Source: Actinomycetota bacterium
GTDB taxonomy: Bacteria; Actinomycetota; Actinomycetes; S36-B12; UBA5976
Direction: 5' to 3'
NCBI GenBank assembly: GCA_009923495.1
Contig: RFTJ01000009.1
Coordinates: 1-43,840 of the forward strand
Length of the DNA: 43,840 nt
The number at the start of each line of letters is the position of its first letter. The first letter of the stretch is position 1. A model generated the notes under the pieces. That model was not told the origin of the DNA and did not search any database. It was given only the letters and a program-made list of their open reading frames with translations. The translations under genes were made by a program, and so were the position numbers. Shown here one piece after another: positions 17,709-27,903 of the stretch.

Positions 17709-17714
17709 ATTCTG
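17709..17714 (-). promoter_or_regulatory. Possible -10 element of gpmA
   Basis: CAGAAT on the minus strand ends six bases before the gpmA ATG, the same geometry as the TANNNT elements of other genes here, but with C in the first position. No ribosome-binding site is visible, which fits a leaderless mRNA. Confidence 0.35.
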
Positions 17715-17772
17715 CCCGACTCCAGTTTTGTTTCACTAATCGCCCTTGGACAATGCAAATTGCCCTACCGAA

Positions 17773-17808
17773 AACTAACCCCCAAGGAGTTTGCCTCGGG
17801 GGTTAGTT
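17773..17808 (-). terminator. Terminator downstream of clpC
   Basis: Inverted repeat with 11-base arms (17773-17783 and 17798-17808: AACTAACCCCC against GGGGGTTAGTT) and a 14-base loop, starting 13 bases after the clpC stop. A TTTT run follows on the minus strand. Confidence 0.8.
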
Positions 17809-17821
17809 AAATTTTGGTAAT

Positions 17822-20326
17822 TTAGGCTTCAGCCACCGGAGCAACATCAATAACTACGTCGCTGAGTTCGCCCTTGAATTCACCGCGGATAGTAAATGCT
17901 TCTTCAGCTCCGGACCCGGTAACATCTACGATGACGATTTCGCCTGGCTTTAAGTCACCAAACAGCATCTTCTCAGATAGCGGATCTTCGATTTCGCGTT
18001 GAATTGTCCGACGCAGCGGCCTTGCGCCGAGAACTGGGTCATAGCCTCGCTTAGCTAACAACTGCTTGGCTGCCGGAGTCAACTCAATTGCCATGTCCTT
18101 ATCGCGCAGACGGTTGTCCAAACGATCAATCATGAGGTCAACGATTTCGATGATTTCATCCTGGCTCAACTGATGGAAGACCACAATATCATCAATGCGG
18201 TTCAAGAACTCTGGACGGAAATGGGTCTTGAGTTCATCGTTGACCTTGGCTTTCATTCGATCGTACGAAGACTGTGAGTCAGCGCTATCGGCAAAGCCCA
18301 GGCTGACTCCCTTGGCGATGTCACGCGTACCCAAGTTAGTAGTCATGATGATTACGGTGTTCTTGAAATCAACAACCCGTCCTTGGGCGTCAGTCAATCG
18401 ACCATCTTCAAGAATTTGAAGTAGCGAGTTGAAGATGTCTGGGTGAGCTTTCTCGATTTCATCAAAAAGCACGACACTAAATGGCTTGCGGCGAACCTTT
18501 TCGGTTAACTGGCCACCTTCCTCGTATCCCACATAGCCTGGAGGCGATCCGAATAGACGCGAAACTGTATGCTTCTCGGCGTACTCAGACATGTCCAACT
18601 GAATCAGTGAATCTTCATCACCAAATAGGAACTCAGCGAGTGTTTTGGAAAGTTCAGTCTTACCAACACCGGATGGACCAGCGAAGATAAATGAGCCACC
18701 AGGACGCTTTGGATCCTTTAGTCCAGCTCGGGTGCGACGGATCGCTTGTGACAATGCCTTGATTGCCTGCTCTTGTCCGATAACTCGCTTATGCAGCTCA
18801 TCTTCCATGTGAATCAAGCGTTGAGATTCTTCTTCAGTTAACTTGAATACTGGAATTCCTGTTGAAGCTGCTAGCACCTCGGCAATGAGGTCTTCGTCAA
18901 CCTCAGCAACCACATCAAGGTCGCCCTCTTTCCATTCCTTTTCTCGAACAGCTTTGGCTGCGATTAGATTTTTTTCATCATCGCGTAGCGAAGCAGCGCG
19001 CTCGAAGTCCTGGGCGTCAATTGCCGACTCCTTTTGCAATCGAGCATTAGCAATCTTTTCATCAAATTCGCGAAGCTCTGGTGGCGCAGTCATCCTTCGA
19101 ATTCGAAGGCGCGCACCTGCTTCGTCAACTAAGTCGATAGCCTTGTCAGGCAAGAAACGATCGCTGATGTATCGATCGGCAAGCGTTGCTGCTGCCACAA
19201 GTGCTGCATCGGTAATTGTTACTCGGTGATGATTCTCGTACCGATCGCGCAATCCCTTGAGAATTTCAATAGTGTGTGCCAAGTTCGGTTCGTTTACCTG
19301 AATCGGCTGGAACCTACGCTCTAGTGCGGCATCCTTTTCAATGTATTTGCGATACTCATCCAAAGTGGTTGCGCCGATGGTCTGAAGTTCGCCACGGGCA
19401 AGCATCGGCTTGAGAATGCTGGCTGCATCAATAGCGCCTTCAGCAGCTCCGGCACCGACCAAAGTGTGCATTTCATCAATAAAAATAATGATGTCACCGC
19501 GAGTGCGAATTTCTTTCAAGACTTTCTTTAAACGTTCTTCAAAGTCGCCACGGTAACGTGATCCGGCAACAAGCGCACCAAGGTCAAGCGAGTACAACTG
19601 CTTATCTTTTAAGGTTTCGGGAACATCTCCCTTAACGATGTTTTGCGCAAGTCCCTCAACAACAGCAGTCTTGCCAACACCAGGCTCACCAATTAGCACT
19701 GGATTATTTTTTGTTCGACGCGAGAGCACTTGCATCACGCGTTCAATTTCTTGGGCGCGACCGATCACTGGATCTAATTGTCCATCGCGTGCAGCCTGAG
19801 TTAAGTTGCGACCAAATTGATCGAGAACCAAAGACGTAGAAGGAGTACCTTCGCCTTGACCAGAGCCCGCACCTTGATTCTTCTCACCTTGGTATCCAGA
19901 TAGTAGCTGAATCACCTGCTGGCGCACTCGATTTAAATCCGCTCCAAGCTTTACCAGCACCTGCGCCGCAACTCCTTCGCCTTCGCGAATCAAGCCAAGC
20001 AAGATGTGCTCGGTGCCAATATAGTTGTGGCCAAGTTGCAGTGCCTCACGCAAAGAGAGCTCTAGAACTTTCTTTGCACGTGGAGTAAAGGGAATGTGTC
20101 CGCTGGGGGCTTGCTGGCCCTGACCAATAATCTCCTCAACCTGAGCTCGGACTGCTTCAAGTGAGATGTCCATACCCTCAAGGGCTTTAGCAGCGACGCC
20201 TTCACCTTCGTGGATAAGACCCAGAAGGATGTGTTCGGTGCCAATGTAATTGTGGTTGAGCATCCGCGCTTCTTCTTGCGCTAATACAACTACACGGCGG
20301 GCTCTATCGGTAAACCGCTCAAACAT
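17822..20326 (-). CDS. clpC: ATP-dependent Clp protease ATPase subunit ClpC
   Basis: AAA+ unfoldase that feeds substrates to ClpP. 834 aa from the ATG at 20326, chosen because a strong AGGAGGAG ribosome-binding site precedes it and the protein then opens with the family sequence [21 protein letters not shown]; the open frame extends 35 codons further but without homology. Domains: two Clp-N repeats ([15 protein letters not shown] and [15 protein letters not shown]), AAA1 with Walker A GEPGVGKT and Walker [10 protein letters not shown], a UVR-like middle region (about 430-465), AAA2 with [24 protein letters not shown] and FLNRIDD, then ClpB-D2. The ClpP-docking loop LGF is present (GVSLGFADS). 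Monocistronic, with its own terminator. Confidence 0.96.
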   Translation of the reverse strand: MFERFTDRARRVVVLAQEEARMLNHNYIGTEHILLGLIHEGEGVAAKALEGMDISLEAVRAQVEEIIGQGQQAPSGHIPFTPRAKKVLELSLREALQLGHNYIGTEHILLGLIREGEGVAAQVLVKLGADLNRVRQQVIQLLSGYQGEKNQGAGSGQGEGTPSTSLVLDQFGRNLTQAARDGQLDPVIGRAQEIERVMQVLSRRTKNNPVLIGEPGVGKTAVVEGLAQNIVKGDVPETLKDKQLYSLDLGALVAGSRYRGDFEERLKKVLKEIRTRGDIIIFIDEMHTLVGAGAAEGAIDAASILKPMLARGELQTIGATTLDEYRKYIEKDAALERRFQPIQVNEPNLAHTIEILKGLRDRYENHHRVTITDAALVAAATLADRYISDRFLPDKAIDLVDEAGARLRIRRMTAPPELREFDEKIANARLQKESAIDAQDFERAASLRDDEKNLIAAKAVREKEWKEGDLDVVAEVDEDLIAEVLAASTGIPVFKLTEEESQRLIHMEDELHKRVIGQEQAIKALSQAIRRTRAGLKDPKRPGGSFIFAGPSGVGKTELSKTLAEFLFGDEDSLIQLDMSEYAEKHTVSRLFGSPPGYVGYEEGGQLTEKVRRKPFSVVLFDEIEKAHPDIFNSLLQILEDGRLTDAQGRVVDFKNTVIIMTTNLGTRDIAKGVSLGFADSADSQSSYDRMKAKVNDELKTHFRPEFLNRIDDIVVFHQLSQDEIIEIVDLMIDRLDNRLRDKDMAIELTPAAKQLLAKRGYDPVLGARPLRRTIQREIEDPLSEKMLFGDLKPGEIVIVDVTGSGAEEAFTIRGEFKGELSDVVIDVAPVAEA

Positions 20327-20535
20327 GTGCAACTCCTCCTGCAATAACTCTTGACTTAATGTTAGACCGCAAGCGTGACTCATACCTGCGGACTTGGGCA
20401 TCTTGCGAATGCTTAGCAATAGTGTTCCCACATTTTTAGGGTTTTATCGGAAAGTTGTCCGCTAGAGGCGAACAGTATTAGCGGCGAAAAAGCGAATCAT
20501 CCCTGTGCAAATTCAGGGAACTCAGATCTATATGA

Positions 20536-21837
<1,302 letters not shown>

Positions 21838-21890
21838 TTAAATAATTTTGCGTATCAGCTGCAACTACTCAAGATTAGTGGACAACAAAC

Positions 21891-21924
21891 GATGCGCCCA
21901 CAACGCATTGGTTGTGGGCGCATC
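21891..21924 (-). terminator. Terminator of the DUF4395-rhodanese-DUF1416 operon
   Basis: Perfect 14-base inverted repeat (21891-21904 and 21911-21924, six-base loop) located 15 bases after the DUF1416 stop codon on the minus strand. A moderately T-rich stretch (GTTTGTTG) follows. Confidence 0.8.
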
Positions 21925-21938
21925 TGGCTACTTAATGG

Positions 21939-22238
21939 TTAAATCGTGATGTCTAAATCGGCAATCTGACCTAGTTCAGCTTTTACTTCTGTTCTAGATG
22001 TACCGCCTGGCACGAGTGCAACTACTGTCCAAAGACCAGGAGCGGCGAAAAATCTGAATTCGCCCCGCGCTGAAAGGGGAACTTCAGCAACAAAATCTCC
22101 ATTACGATCATTTAGCCGTGCATAGCCAGTGGCAACCGGTCCAGTCGTTGTACTGATTACTCCTTGAATAACCGCTTGCTTTGTCACATCTACATGGTCG
22201 AGAGAAACGCCGCCGACTACGGCGCCACAGGAGCTCAT
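21939..22238 (-). CDS. DUF1416 (SseC-like) protein
   Basis: Small 99-aa protein starting MSSCGAVVGGVSL. The ATG at 22238 overlaps the rhodanese stop codon as ATGA, so the longer open frame is rejected. It has the DUF1416 layout: a Cys near the N-terminus, then a beta-sandwich reminiscent of carboxypeptidase regulatory domains (VIQGVISTTTGPVATGYARL, GEFRFFAAPGLWTVVAL). In mycobacteria the homologue SseC always follows a thiosulfate sulfurtransferase, as here, suggesting a joint role in sulfur metabolism. The biochemical function is unknown. Last gene of its operon, followed by a strong terminator. Confidence 0.85.
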   Translation of the reverse strand: MSSCGAVVGGVSLDHVDVTKQAVIQGVISTTTGPVATGYARLNDRNGDFVAEVPLSARGEFRFFAAPGLWTVVALVPGGTSRTEVKAELGQIADLDITI

Positions 22239-23083
22239 GCTTTTCCTGGTGCGTCGCCAAGCGCTACTGGGACGCCAACAAGTGAACCGTATTCGGTCCA
22301 TGAACCGTCATAGTTTGTCACATTCTCAATACCAAGTAATTCGCGCAGTACAAACCAGGTATGTGAAGAGCGCTCACCAATTCGGCAATAGGCAATGGTG
22401 TCCTTATTTAGGTCAACGCCAGCACCTTCGTATAGCGCCTTCAACTCATCATCGGACTTGAAGGTGCCATCTTCGTTCGCAGCCTTACTCCATGGGATGT
22501 TTACCGCCGTAGGAACGTGTCCTGCTACCTGAGAGGTCTCTTGTGGTAGGTGTGCTGGGGCTAAAAGGCGACCCGCATACTCATCTGGTGAGCGAACATC
22601 GACCAAATTCTTGGTGCCAATCGCATTTAGCACGTCATCGCGGAACGAGCGCAATGAACGATCCTGATCTGTAGCTACATAATTAGTTACCGGACGAACG
22701 GTTGCTTCACTAACTAATTCGCGACCTTCAAGTTCCCACTTCTTGCGACCTCCGTCAAGCAAACGCACGTCCTGATGTCCATAAAGCTTCAGGTACCAGT
22801 AGGCATAAGCGGCAAACCAATTGTTATTACCGCCATAGAGCACTATGGTGTCATCGTTTGAAATACCTTTTGCTGATAGCAGAGCTTCAAGCGATTCCTT
22901 GCCAATGATGTCGCGACGCAAACCATCTTGCAATTCGGTCCGCCAATTTAGGCCGACTGCGCCACGGATGTGATTCGCTTCATATGCAGCGGTGTCTTCA
23001 TCAACCTCGACGAAAACAATTTTTGGGTCGTCAATGTGGGCAACAGCCCATTCGGTATCAACGAGAACTTCGTTGCGTGCCAT
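22235..23083 (-). CDS. Thiosulfate sulfurtransferase (two-domain rhodanese, CysA2/SseA type)
   Basis: Transfers sulfane sulfur from thiosulfate or a similar donor via a cysteine persulfide. 282 aa, two rhodanese domains. The N-terminal, structural one contains HIRGAVGLNW and VLYGGNNNWFAAYAYW without a catalytic Cys. The C-terminal catalytic one has VDVRSPDEY and the active-site loop YCRIGERSSH with Cys233. The CRIGERS loop points to the actinobacterial CysA-type enzymes; gene databases often call it sseA or cysA. Strong ribosome-binding site AAGGAG. Second gene of the operon, 24 bp after the DUF4395 gene and coupled to the DUF1416 gene. Confidence 0.93.
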   Translation of the reverse strand: MARNEVLVDTEWAVAHIDDPKIVFVEVDEDTAAYEANHIRGAVGLNWRTELQDGLRRDIIGKESLEALLSAKGISNDDTIVLYGGNNNWFAAYAYWYLKLYGHQDVRLLDGGRKKWELEGRELVSEATVRPVTNYVATDQDRSLRSFRDDVLNAIGTKNLVDVRSPDEYAGRLLAPAHLPQETSQVAGHVPTAVNIPWSKAANEDGTFKSDDELKALYEGAGVDLNKDTIAYCRIGERSSHTWFVLRELLGIENVTNYDGSWTEYGSLVGVPVALGDAPGKA

Positions 23084-23107
23084 TATTTTCTCCTTGTATC
23101 TTGTTAC

Positions 23108-23536
23108 TTAGTTTGAAAAGACTCGTTTGCCAATTAAATACATTTGGCATCCGAGGCAGAAATTGAATGCTCCATTTAAAAATGAGGCTGCAAGATGTAG
23201 CACCACAATCACTTGCGCTAGGACTTGCTGGTCTAGCGCTATCGCGACAAGAGCTGCTAATGCAAAGGTAAATCCAACTAACTGGGCAAACTTTGGCGGT
23301 GCCTCGTCTTCGAGCTCAGTTGGTTTTGCTAAGCGTGGCTGGACGAACTTGCGATAAATAACACCGTAAGGCTGAGCCGACAATCCGACAAAAGCTCCGA
23401 GCCCATGTGCCACCAGCTGAACGCCGAGTAAAACTACCGAAGTTGTGGTGGGCAGAGTAATAAGTGCCATCGCAACAACTGCAGTTGTGATGACTGCCCC
23501 GAACCTTGGGCCACGTGGATCGATTTGCTTGCTCAT
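23108..23536 (-). CDS. DUF4395 integral membrane protein
   Basis: Membrane protein of 142 aa with about four transmembrane helices (roughly 14-30, 32-50, 84-100, 104-125). It opens with the family signature DPRGPRFGAV and ends with FNFCLGCQMYLIGKRV; the CLGC pair is a likely redox or sulfur-handling site on one membrane face. DUF4395 genes recur beside rhodanese and thioredoxin-like genes in actinobacteria, as here. A role in sulfur or thiol transport is an inference from context only. First gene of the operon, with ribosome-binding site AAAGGA and a structured leader upstream. Confidence 0.85.
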   Translation of the reverse strand: MSKQIDPRGPRFGAVITTAVVAMALITLPTTTSVVLLGVQLVAHGLGAFVGLSAQPYGVIYRKFVQPRLAKPTELEDEAPPKFAQLVGFTFALAALVAIALDQQVLAQVIVVLHLAASFLNGAFNFCLGCQMYLIGKRVFSN

Positions 23537-23554
23537 TTAATTCCTTTGCTAGAT

Positions 23555-23584
23555 TTTCGGCTGGAAGCAGCCAAAACCGGCTGC
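23555..23584 (-). promoter_or_regulatory. Mutually exclusive hairpins in the leader of the sulfur operon (possible attenuator)
   Basis: On the minus strand GCAGCC (23584-23579) can pair with GGCTGC (23572-23567). The same middle segment can instead pair downstream: TTTTGGCTG (23576-23568) with CAGCCGAAAA (23563-23555 as paired), a stem of about nine pairs with one G-U and a CTTC loop. The two structures cannot coexist. They lie between a five-codon Cys-containing upstream ORF and the DUF4395 ribosome-binding site. No T-run follows, so an intrinsic terminator is not supported. Confidence 0.45.
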
Positions 23585-23587
23585 GAA

Positions 23588-23605
23588 TTAAGAGCAACTA
23601 CACAT
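23588..23605 (-). CDS. Possible cysteine leader peptide (uORF, MCSCS)
   Basis: ATG-TGT-AGT-TGC-TCT-TAA on the minus strand encodes M-C-S-C-S, two Cys in five codons. It ends three bases before the first hairpin arm and 52 bases before the DUF4395 start. Short Cys-rich uORFs that sense cysteine supply are known upstream of sulfur operons in mycobacteria, including rhodanese/DUF1416 operons. Here no ribosome-binding site or TANNNT at leaderless spacing is seen, and a TTGACT (23631-23626) could drive transcription starting inside the ORF. An ORF this short can arise by chance. Confidence 0.35.
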   Translation of the reverse strand: MCSCS

Positions 23606-23798
23606 AGCGGAACTCAAAAGACCAAAGTCAACGACGCGACGTTTGGTTAGCAATGGGCTATGTGGCACCCTTTTACTCTAAGCGAGGTTTCGATCTCTGC
23701 GAAATCAAATTTGTGCTATTGCAAACCATTTGCAGAAAAACATGTGTGCTTCTTCCATTAACCTAGTCGTCTGAGACTTTCTTCCCTAGGGGTACCAA

Positions 23799-24215
23799 AT
23801 GGATACTGGCCTGAAGCTAGCAGTAATCACGCTTGCAGTATCAACAGTCATTGGAATAGTTATGCACTTTAGATCTGGACACATTAGGAAAACCATTCGA
23901 GATCTGCAAATTTCCGAGTCTGATTTGGGCAAACCACTAGGACAGCGGGCAACATTCATTCAATTCTCGAGCGCTTTCTGTCAACCATGTCGGGCCACCA
24001 AACTTTTACTTGGCAGCCTGATACAGAATGCCGAAGGTATTGGCCACATTGAAATTGATGCCGAGTCACATCTCGATTTGGTGCGGCGGCTTCATGTCAC
24101 GCGCACGCCAACGACACTCGTAGTTGATGGCAAAGGGCGAATTGTAGGAAAAGCGGTTGGAGTACCCAAGAAGCAGGAAGTTCTAGCAACTATTGAGGCT
24201 CTTTCTGGAAACTGA
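23799..24215 (+). CDS. Membrane-anchored thioredoxin-like protein
   Basis: 138 aa. An N-terminal transmembrane helix (about 4-22) is followed by a thioredoxin fold with active site AFCQPCRATK (Cys61 and Cys64, CQPC) and the cis-Pro loop TRTPTTLVVDG. The short linker and the position of the domain after the helix suggest a thiol-disulfide role at the membrane; which face is not clear from the charges. In mycobacteria the homologue (ThiX) also lies between rhodanese/DUF1416 genes and glnR-mshD. Ribosome-binding site AGGGG. It is divergent from the sulfur operon and 73 bp upstream of glnR. Confidence 0.88.
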   Translation: MDTGLKLAVITLAVSTVIGIVMHFRSGHIRKTIRDLQISESDLGKPLGQRATFIQFSSAFCQPCRATKLLLGSLIQNAEGIGHIEIDAESHLDLVRRLHVTRTPTTLVVDGKGRIVGKAVGVPKKQEVLATIEALSGN

Positions 24216-24288
24216 ATTACCCGAAATGCAGCCCACTCATGCCTACAGTTACACTCATTGTTAACCGAAAAAGTCAGGCAGGCAAGAC

Positions 24289-24990
24289 ATGGCAACCATT
24301 TTGTTATTGACCCGTGTTGTTACGCCATCCGTCTCGGTTCTGCCGGGTCTTGAGTTGCTCAGCCATCATGTCAAGACCATGACCCCTGAGCCAACAGCAC
24401 TGCTATCCGCGCCTCCATGCGATCTGATTTTGGTTGACGCTAGAACTGATCTCCCAGCAGCTAGAAGTCTTTGTCGTTTGATGGAGGCGACTGGAAACGC
24501 ATCACCAGTTATGGTGATTTCCACCGAGGGTGGCCTAGCAGCAATCGCTTCAGACTGGGGAATATCAGATGTCATTCTTGATACTGCTGGTCCAGCAGAA
24601 ATTGAGACTCGAATCCGATTAGCAGTGGGACGAGTTGCTATTGAGAACCCGCAAGCAACGCAGGCTGAAATTCACGCTGGCGAGCTAGTGATTGACGAAA
24701 CTGCATACTCTGCCAAACTTCGTGGCCGGATTTTGGACCTAACCTACAAAGAATTTGAATTATTGAAGTATTTGGCGCAGCATCCAGGTCGGGTATTTTC
24801 CCGATCGCAGCTGCTTCAGGAAGTTTGGGGCTACGACTACTTCGGAGGCACTCGTACTGTTGATGTTCACATCAGACGGCTACGCGCAAAGCTCGGAGTG
24901 GAAAACGAATCATTGATTGGCACAGTACGAAATGTTGGCTATCGATTTGTTGCAGGAAATTCTGAAGCAACCGAAGACTCGCTAGTTTGA
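24289..24990 (+). CDS. glnR: Nitrogen-assimilation response regulator GlnR
   Basis: Orphan OmpR-family regulator that controls nitrogen uptake and assimilation genes in actinobacteria. 233 aa. The N-terminal atypical receiver keeps Asp50 ([11 protein letters not shown]) but lacks the usual acidic pair and Lys, as is normal for GlnR, which works as a phosphorylation-independent dimer. [20 protein letters not shown] and DTAGPAEIE are GlnR-specific. The winged-helix domain has [40 protein letters not shown] and [10 protein letters not shown], nearly identical to streptomycete GlnR. TACACT (24250-24255) is a plausible -10. The stop overlaps the putative TTG start of mshD, and glnR-mshD adjacency is conserved in mycobacteria. 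Confidence 0.95.
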   Translation: MATILLLTRVVTPSVSVLPGLELLSHHVKTMTPEPTALLSAPPCDLILVDARTDLPAARSLCRLMEATGNASPVMVISTEGGLAAIASDWGISDVILDTAGPAEIETRIRLAVGRVAIENPQATQAEIHAGELVIDETAYSAKLRGRILDLTYKEFELLKYLAQHPGRVFSRSQLLQEVWGYDYFGGTRTVDVHIRRLRAKLGVENESLIGTVRNVGYRFVAGNSEATEDSLV

Positions 24991-25928
24991 AATTGACGCG
25001 TGCTATGGACTTCGTCATCACGCAACACAGCGCTCTAACTCATAATGAAGTTGCTGAAGTAAAAACATTGATAGCCGCTGTGGCAATTGAAGATGGTATG
25101 TCGCCTTTAGGAGAACATGTCCTTATTCACTTACATCACGGTGGAGATGACGATGCAATCCAGTTACTGGCAAGAGATCGGAACGGAAATTTAGTCGGTT
25201 ACTTACACCTTGATGTAACCGACACCGTTTCTGGACCTGCTGTTGAGGTTGCCGTGGAACCAAATGCTCGAGGCAAGGGATTAGGCACTGCGTTAGTTAA
25301 GGCAGCCGAAGAACTAACAGACGGCCAACCAATCCGCCTATGGGCACATGGCATAAACACAACTGCTCATCTACTCGCGCGCACGTTGGGATACCGAAAA
25401 ATTCGCGAACTATGGCAAATGCGACGCTCACTCTTTGCAGACATCCCCGATGTATCTTCACCGACAAATTTCATAATTCGAACTTTCATCGTGGGCCAAG
25501 ATGAAGCACAGTGGCTTGTGGCTAACCAGGCAGCTTTCCGCAATCACCCAGATCAAGGAAATTGGACTGCAGAAGACCTGGCCATTCGGATGCGAGAAGC
25601 CTGGTTCGATCCAGCTGGATTTTTCATCGCAACTAACTCTGCTGATGAAATCGTTGGCTTTAATTGGACCAAGATTCATGGTGGTCACAAACATGGCGAC
25701 CATCACCATCCGGAAATGGGTGAACTTTATGTTTTGGGTGTGCTGCCTAGCTTTCAGAACCTGGGTCTGGGTAAAGCGCTAACCGCCCGCGGATTGGCAT
25801 ATTTACGCGATCAAGGACTTCCGGCGGCCATGCTCTATGTTGAGTCTTCAAATCAGCAAGCAATTGGCCTTTACGAATCCGTAGGATTCACGCATTGGGA
25901 TACTGACATTATGTTTCGTGAAAGCTAG
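24987..25928 (+). CDS. mshD: Mycothiol synthase (two-domain GNAT acetyltransferase)
   Basis: Last step of mycothiol synthesis: acetylates Cys-GlcN-inositol with acetyl-CoA. 313 aa with two GNAT domains. The N-terminal domain has [19 protein letters not shown]. The C-terminal catalytic domain has [41 protein letters not shown] and [19 protein letters not shown]; the acetyl-CoA-binding Q/R-x-x-G-x-G/A loop is clear in both. The TTG start overlaps the glnR TGA; the ATG at 25005 is an equally reasonable start. Together with mshA it shows the pathway is present. Convergent with the next gene, eight bases apart. Confidence 0.93.
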   Translation: MKLTRAMDFVITQHSALTHNEVAEVKTLIAAVAIEDGMSPLGEHVLIHLHHGGDDDAIQLLARDRNGNLVGYLHLDVTDTVSGPAVEVAVEPNARGKGLGTALVKAAEELTDGQPIRLWAHGINTTAHLLARTLGYRKIRELWQMRRSLFADIPDVSSPTNFIIRTFIVGQDEAQWLVANQAAFRNHPDQGNWTAEDLAIRMREAWFDPAGFFIATNSADEIVGFNWTKIHGGHKHGDHHHPEMGELYVLGVLPSFQNLGLGKALTARGLAYLRDQGLPAAMLYVESSNQQAIGLYESVGFTHWDTDIMFRES

Positions 25929-25936
25929 CAAGTAAT

Positions 25937-26635
25937 TTACTCGGTAATCAATTTGGTTCCCGAAGGGAACTCAACTCGGTGGCCTTCGACAAATAACCAA
26001 GCAGATTGTCTGCCTTGAACTTCCCATTCAAATGGTCCACCAACAATCGCTGTGTCTTCATCAATTCCCACCACGGTGACACCATCTGGAACATTCATAA
26101 ATCGGGCAAAAAAGTCTGGCACGTGTGCAAACATTCGATCAAAATGTGGCAGCACTCGAATATGTGGCAAAGTACCTAAACCTTTTGTAGGAGCATGCGC
26201 AGTTAAGCGTAGGCCAGGTATGTGATCGGCAAGCGCCATGGCACCAGCACTGCAACCAGCGAGGGCGGCGCCAGATTTCCAAGCAGACTCGATTGCGCGC
26301 CAAACTAATGTGTCGCGCAATGTGTTAGCCAAAAAAGACGGGTTGCCACCAGATAGATAAATCAGCCCCGCATCATCGATTTTTCTGGCTAATTCAACCG
26401 AGTCAGCATCAAGTCTGGATTGCACTATGACTGGCACAGCTTCTACCCCGATTCGCTGAGCCTGCTCAATTCCCAAGTTCACCCAGTACTGCACAGACTT
26501 TTCACCCTCAGGCGCTGCGGCGGTAGGAATTTGAACATACTTTGGGCTGCGACCAATTAAAAGTGAAGCTTCAACTGATTGCATTACGGGCAAATATTCT
26601 CCAGAGCCAACCAGTGCAATAGGGCCAGCACTCAT
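25937..26635 (-). CDS. Peptidase S51-like (cyanophycinase / class I glutamine amidotransferase-like fold)
   Basis: 232-aa single-domain protein from the ATG at 26635, which overlaps the upstream stop by one base (TGATG). Motifs of the S51/cyanophycinase superfamily: ALVGSGEYLP at the N-terminus, YLSGGNPSFLANTL, the nucleophile elbow AGCSAGAMAL (Ser129) and LPHFDRM with a possible catalytic His. Peptidase S51 members cleave Asp-X or cyanophycin-type bonds, but many actinobacterial relatives have no known substrate. It is coupled to a longer paralogue upstream; the two may work as a pair. No signal peptide, so it is cytoplasmic. Confidence 0.75.
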   Translation of the reverse strand: MSAGPIALVGSGEYLPVMQSVEASLLIGRSPKYVQIPTAAAPEGEKSVQYWVNLGIEQAQRIGVEAVPVIVQSRLDADSVELARKIDDAGLIYLSGGNPSFLANTLRDTLVWRAIESAWKSGAALAGCSAGAMALADHIPGLRLTAHAPTKGLGTLPHIRVLPHFDRMFAHVPDFFARFMNVPDGVTVVGIDEDTAIVGGPFEWEVQGRQSAWLFVEGHRVEFPSGTKLITE

Positions 26636-27795
26636 CAATCTGTCAACTCCCAGATTGTGGTCTCCGGGGAATCCTTCAAGGAGATACCTTGACTCACGAG
26701 TGCGTCCCTAATCAAGTCGGCTTGATCCCAGCGGCCATCGACACGCGCCTGCTTTCGTAACTCAAGGAGAAGTTCTACGGATGGCGCTAGTAAGGCATGC
26801 AAGTCTATTTTTGGAGTTGCCGCCAATTCACCAAGTTTCACAATTAACGAGTGCACCTCTGTTCGTAATGAAGTGTCACGGTCCATTCGGTCAGCCTGCA
26901 GAATTTGGGTTACCGCCAAGTCGATAGCTCCATTAGCTAAAGATTCACGGGCCTGCAAAATATCTGCATCAGAATTTTGTTCAATTTTGATGCTCTTTCG
27001 CTCCACAGCTACTGCCCTAGCGATATCATCAAATGCAACTCTTGTGCCAGATGGATAGGTAGTTACCGAGGTACCTTTTCGTAATGTAAGCGTTCCTCGA
27101 CCAAATACGGATGCAACCTTTTCATCCAAATCAAAACTAATAGCGGTGTGTTCATCAACTCCGATTATGAATACATCCGCTGGTAATTGTGCTTCCAACG
27201 CACGCAGACGATTTTCACCAAGGTAGCAATAGCGGGTGTCGTGATTTCCACCTTCAGCATTATCAAAGTGCGGGATAACTGCAGCCTTGAATCCAGTGTG
27301 CTGCTCCAAGATATTAAGACCTGTTAGCCAATGTGGTTGTTCTCCCACTTTGTAAATTTCATAAACTGGAACAGTATGAGAACCCAAGGTCAGTGCCGCA
27401 GCGGAAGCAAAAATCGCCGCTCCTCGATTAAGAACTGCACTTACATGTTCAGCTAATCCAGAATCTTGCCAAGTTCGCAAAGCATAAGTTGGACTGCCTG
27501 GGCCAGCGAATAGCCACTCGGCTTCTCGCAGTGCACTTACCGCGCGGGCATTCTTGTCGGCAGACTCTGTAACTGATCGATAAGAAACAACCGCAATCTC
27601 ACGGCCCACTGAAGTGCTGAAGTAATCAAGAATCTTGGCGGTTAAATCATCAGCATTTTCTTGGAAGCCAAATGGGGTGTCCAAGACAACTGCTGAATTA
27701 GGCGAATTTGCAACTGACTGCAGAATTTTCTGGTGCGCAGTAACCATAGTCGGGCTGGTCTCGCCACTTCCCATGATCACTAATTGCCTCGTCAC
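26635..27795 (-). CDS. S51-like protein fused to a cysteinyl-tRNA synthetase-like C-terminal region
   Basis: 386 aa from a GTG at 27795 (a GTG at 27831 would add 12 residues). The N-terminal ~265 residues form an S51/amidotransferase-like domain: VIMGSGETSPTM, LFAGPGSPTYALR, a divergent nucleophile elbow IFASAAALTLG (Ser kept but the usual SAGA is changed), IPHFDNAEGG and GVDEHTAI. The last ~55 residues (LLLELRKQARVDGRW, ADLIRDALVSQGISLKDSP, TTIWEL) closely resemble the C-terminus of CysRS/MshC-type enzymes. The combination suggests a link to cysteine or tRNA chemistry, but no function is known. Divergent from ppk and coupled to the downstream paralogue. Confidence 0.72.
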   Translation of the reverse strand: MTRQLVIMGSGETSPTMVTAHQKILQSVANSPNSAVVLDTPFGFQENADDLTAKILDYFSTSVGREIAVVSYRSVTESADKNARAVSALREAEWLFAGPGSPTYALRTWQDSGLAEHVSAVLNRGAAIFASAAALTLGSHTVPVYEIYKVGEQPHWLTGLNILEQHTGFKAAVIPHFDNAEGGNHDTRYCYLGENRLRALEAQLPADVFIIGVDEHTAISFDLDEKVASVFGRGTLTLRKGTSVTTYPSGTRVAFDDIARAVAVERKSIKIEQNSDADILQARESLANGAIDLAVTQILQADRMDRDTSLRTEVHSLIVKLGELAATPKIDLHALLAPSVELLLELRKQARVDGRWDQADLIRDALVSQGISLKDSPETTIWELTD

Positions 27796-27903
27796 GATTA
27801 AATCTTGGCAGTTAATTAGCCCTTTCGTCACATATTGCAGGGAAAATTCGCTATGAGCGTTACCAATTAGACCTTGTTAACCTTCATGTGCCAACCTTTA
27901 CCT

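Noticed and set aside
20327-20535. ClgR-type operator upstream of clpC
   Set aside because: Several CGC and GCG triplets occur, but none has the expected spacing of a ClgR site.
23537-23798. SAM riboswitch or T-box in the 262-base gap before the sulfur operon
   Set aside because: No T-box sequence, specifier stem or SAM-riboswitch core could be recognised; only the short alternative hairpins and a tiny ORF stand out.
27832-27903. PHO box upstream of ppk
   Set aside because: GTTAACC is present once, but no second heptamer follows at the 11-base spacing.
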